The notes under the pieces were generated by a model that saw nothing but the letters and a program-made list of their open reading frames with translations, was not told the origin of the DNA and searched no databases. A stretch of DNA of 22,662 bases from DATJFQ01 sp035495555 (GTDB lineage Bacteria; Acidobacteriota; Vicinamibacteria; Vicinamibacterales; 2-12-FULL-66-21), in NCBI GenBank assembly GCA_035495555.1, contig DATJFQ010000016.1, positions 1-22,662 of the forward strand, given 5' to 3'. Shown here piece by piece: positions 21,762 to 22,662 of the stretch. A program made the translations under genes and the position numbers. Each line of letters begins with the position of its first letter. Position 1 is the stretch's first letter.

Positions 21762-22662
21762 ATGCGCATCTCACGACATCTCGTTACTGCTCTCATCGCC
21801 TGCTCGCTCGGCGCCGCCGTGGTGGCACAACGCGGCGGCCAGGGCACCGCCGTCAAACCTGGTGAGGAATGCCCAGCCGGCATGACCGAAGTGAGGCCGG
21901 GCAACTGCCAGGCCCCCACACTTCCACCGCCGAGCATCGTCGACTATCGTCCGCACTCCACGCTGGTTGTCCCCCAGCACCCGGTGCCGAAAGCGAAATA
22001 CCCTGCCGTGGATTTTCACGGCCATCCGGGGAACCGCGTGATGTCGGCCGACGCGCTGGCCACCATGATGGGCGAGCTCGACAAACTGAACGTCCGCATC
22101 ATGATCGCGGCCGACAATCTGTCCGGCGAGCGATTGCAGCAGGCCGCCAAGACGGTCGCGGCATCTCCCTACAAGGATCGCGTGCGGCTGTTCGCGGGCA
22201 TCGATTTCCGCGGCGTCGGCCCGGGCTGGGCCGGGAAGGCCGTGCAGCAACTCGAAGCCGACGTGAAGGCGGGCGCCGTCGGCGTTGGAGAGATCTCGAA
22301 ATCGCTCGGGCTGTCGATTACCAAGCCTGACGGGAGCCGTCTCCGCATAGACGACCCCGCGCTGGATCCGATCTGGGACGCCTGCGCGCGTCTGAACCTG
22401 CCGGTCTTCATCCACACCGCGGATCCGCAGCAGTTCTTCGCACCGATCGACAATCACAACGAGCGGTGGCTCGAGCTGGCGCTGTTCCCCGGACGCCGCT
22501 ATCCGTCGGATCGGTTTCCGTCGTTCGAGGAGCTGATGACGGAGCGCGACAACCTCTTCAAGCGGCACCCTCGGACGAAGTTCGTCGCGGCGCACATGGG
22601 CTGGCACGCCAACGACCTGGCGCGGCTCGGCCGGATGTTCGACGCCATGCCGAACCTCTCGG
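21762..22662 (+). CDS. Secreted amidohydrolase (amidohydrolase-2 family), 3' end cut by window
   Basis: Three hundred codons are present and the frame is open at the window edge. A signal peptide (about residues 1-22, cut near AVVA) is followed by a short Cys/Pro-rich stretch (CPAGM, GNCQAP, 37-57) and then a TIM-barrel metal hydrolase. Metal-ligand motifs are DFHGHPG (84-90, His86 and His88), Glu177 in VGEISKS, His218 in VFIHTAD and His278 in AAHMGWH. This is the pattern of the amidohydrolase-2/ACMSD-like group, which cleaves or decarboxylates small ring or amide compounds. The substrate is unknown. The start ATG lies nine bases after a TAGAAT hexamer and no Shine-Dalgarno sequence is seen. 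It is divergent from the exported peroxiredoxin. Confidence 0.85.
   Translation, partial: MRISRHLVTALIACSLGAAVVAQRGGQGTAVKPGEECPAGMTEVRPGNCQAPTLPPPSIVDYRPHSTLVVPQHPVPKAKYPAVDFHGHPGNRVMSADALATMMGELDKLNVRIMIAADNLSGERLQQAAKTVAASPYKDRVRLFAGIDFRGVGPGWAGKAVQQLEADVKAGAVGVGEISKSLGLSITKPDGSRLRIDDPALDPIWDACARLNLPVFIHTADPQQFFAPIDNHNERWLELALFPGRRYPSDRFPSFEELMTERDNLFKRHPRTKFVAAHMGWHANDLARLGRMFDAMPNLS

Noticed and set aside
1..22662. Defence island, mobile element or biosynthetic cluster
   Set aside because: No transposase, integrase, restriction, toxin-antitoxin, CRISPR or assembly-line gene is visible on either strand, and base composition looks even throughout.

Overview
The window is GC-rich, gene-dense bacterial chromosome with 18 confident protein genes, one of them cut by the right edge, plus a few codons of a likely nineteenth at the left edge. 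I see no tRNA, rRNA, CRISPR array, transposase, integrase or phage gene. No stretch over 300 bases lacks a gene; the longest gap, 186 bases, holds stem-loops. Gene content and protein style (DUF2007 joined to RNase III, secreted amidohydrolase, PilZ protein with receiver-like front, RpoD-like extra sigma factor, few clear Shine-Dalgarno sites) fit a soil-type Acidobacteriota, perhaps Vicinamibacteria. That is inference; no rRNA marker is present.

Left part: a minus-strand run reads FAD-dependent geranylgeranyl-reductase-type oxidoreductase, HAD phosphatase, ROK sugar kinase, then a gene leaving the window, with overlaps or a 1-base gap between the first three. A PilZ protein diverges from it and converges on purA. 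purA in turn diverges from the histidine-degradation genes hutH and hutU. hutU overlaps by 4 bases an AAA-type ATPase whose Walker A lysine is arginine. An inverted heptanucleotide array separates that gene from the convergent rnc.

Middle: on the minus strand a membrane-bound RsbU-type phosphatase is followed after one base by an RNase III carrying an N-terminal DUF2007 domain. Diverging from the phosphatase are a trans-sulfuration enzyme and a DedA membrane protein (4-base overlap). cutA converges on and overlaps dedA, and diverges from an ftsB-like division gene, which is followed by an RpoD-like sigma factor.

Right part: a minus-strand MarR regulator overlaps a lipoprotein phosphodiesterase. 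Upstream are an orphan membrane histidine kinase and an exported peroxiredoxin, separated by a cluster of palindromes. A secreted amidohydrolase starts at 21762 and runs off the right edge.

I do not see an obvious new multi-gene system such as a defence island or biosynthetic cluster. Most of the window is housekeeping. The points most worth a second look are: the urocanase lacking the cysteine of its family signature; the Walker-A-arginine ATPase coupled to it; the DUF2007-RNase III fusion; the heptanucleotide repeat that inverts its own core; and the sigma factor with a changed -10 recognition residue.
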